A stretch of 6,328 nt of DNA, taken from Acidobacteriota bacterium (lineage in GTDB: Bacteria; Acidobacteriota; Terriglobia; UBA7540). Below are positions 6,327 through 6,328 of this stretch, in pieces (the first letter of the stretch is position 1; every line of letters starts with the position of its first letter). The stretch lies in NCBI GenBank assembly GCA_021789565.1, contig JAJYJL010000525.1, forward strand, positions 1 through 6,328, in the 5' to 3' direction. Under the pieces are notes generated by a model, which worked only from the letters and a program-made list of their open reading frames with translations, did no database searches and was not told where the DNA came from. The position numbers and the translations under genes are program-made.

Positions 6327-6328
6327 TC

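Noticed and set aside
1..6328. CRISPR array or guide-RNA gene associated with the TniQ protein
   Set aside because: No regularly spaced repeats and no cas gene are seen. The TniQ is of the long, HTH-bearing type rather than the short guide-dependent type.
1..6328. tRNA or rRNA genes as an attachment site
   Set aside because: No cloverleaf with a T-loop motif and no rRNA-like conserved stretch was seen on either strand.

Overview
The window joins the tail end of a Tn7-like/TniQ-type transposition module (plus strand, left third) to a carbohydrate-related locus (minus strand, right two thirds), with an N-terminally truncated IclR-type regulator between them. Composition is moderately GC-rich. 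The gene types (a TniQ with repeated HTH modules, a secreted parallel beta-helix enzyme of the GH141-like type, a secreted glycoside-hydrolase-like protein) are those I would expect from a soil or sediment Acidobacteriota or a related polysaccharide-degrading phylum. That placement is inference from gene style only, because no phylogenetic marker is present.

Left, 3-2037 (+): the C-terminal end of an unrecognised ORF with a basic, proline/arginine-rich tail overlaps by 8 nt a complete 587-residue TniQ/TnsD-family target-selection protein. The TniQ has the family N-terminus, two zinc-binding knuckle pairs, an XRE-like helix-turn-helix and then four tandem HTH modules, three of which are spaced exactly 57 residues apart. 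The gene just upstream of tniQ in such elements is normally the AAA+ ATPase (TnsC/TniB), so the first ORF may be its tail, but no ATPase motif lies inside the window. No transposase is visible; it would have to be to the left.

Middle, 2038-2813: a 147-nt spacer contains short direct repeats and ends in a perfect 12-bp inverted repeat (2152-2163/2183-2194). Directly after it starts an ORF that aligns only with the effector-binding half of IclR regulators; the DNA-binding half is missing. The simplest reading is that the right boundary of the mobile element, or a deletion scar, lies within about 2038-2195 and that iclR lost its 5' half there. The left end is outside the window, so terminal repeats and target duplications cannot be matched.

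Right, 2814-6326 (-): two secreted proteins read leftward with a 108-nt gap, probably one operon: a 700-aa right-handed parallel beta-helix protein and then a 433-aa TIM-barrel glycoside-hydrolase-like protein preceded by a strong Shine-Dalgarno. Together they look like part of an extracytoplasmic polysaccharide-processing locus that the IclR regulator may once have controlled. The most interesting item is the TniQ C-terminal HTH array, which looks like a modular DNA reader for target-site choice.
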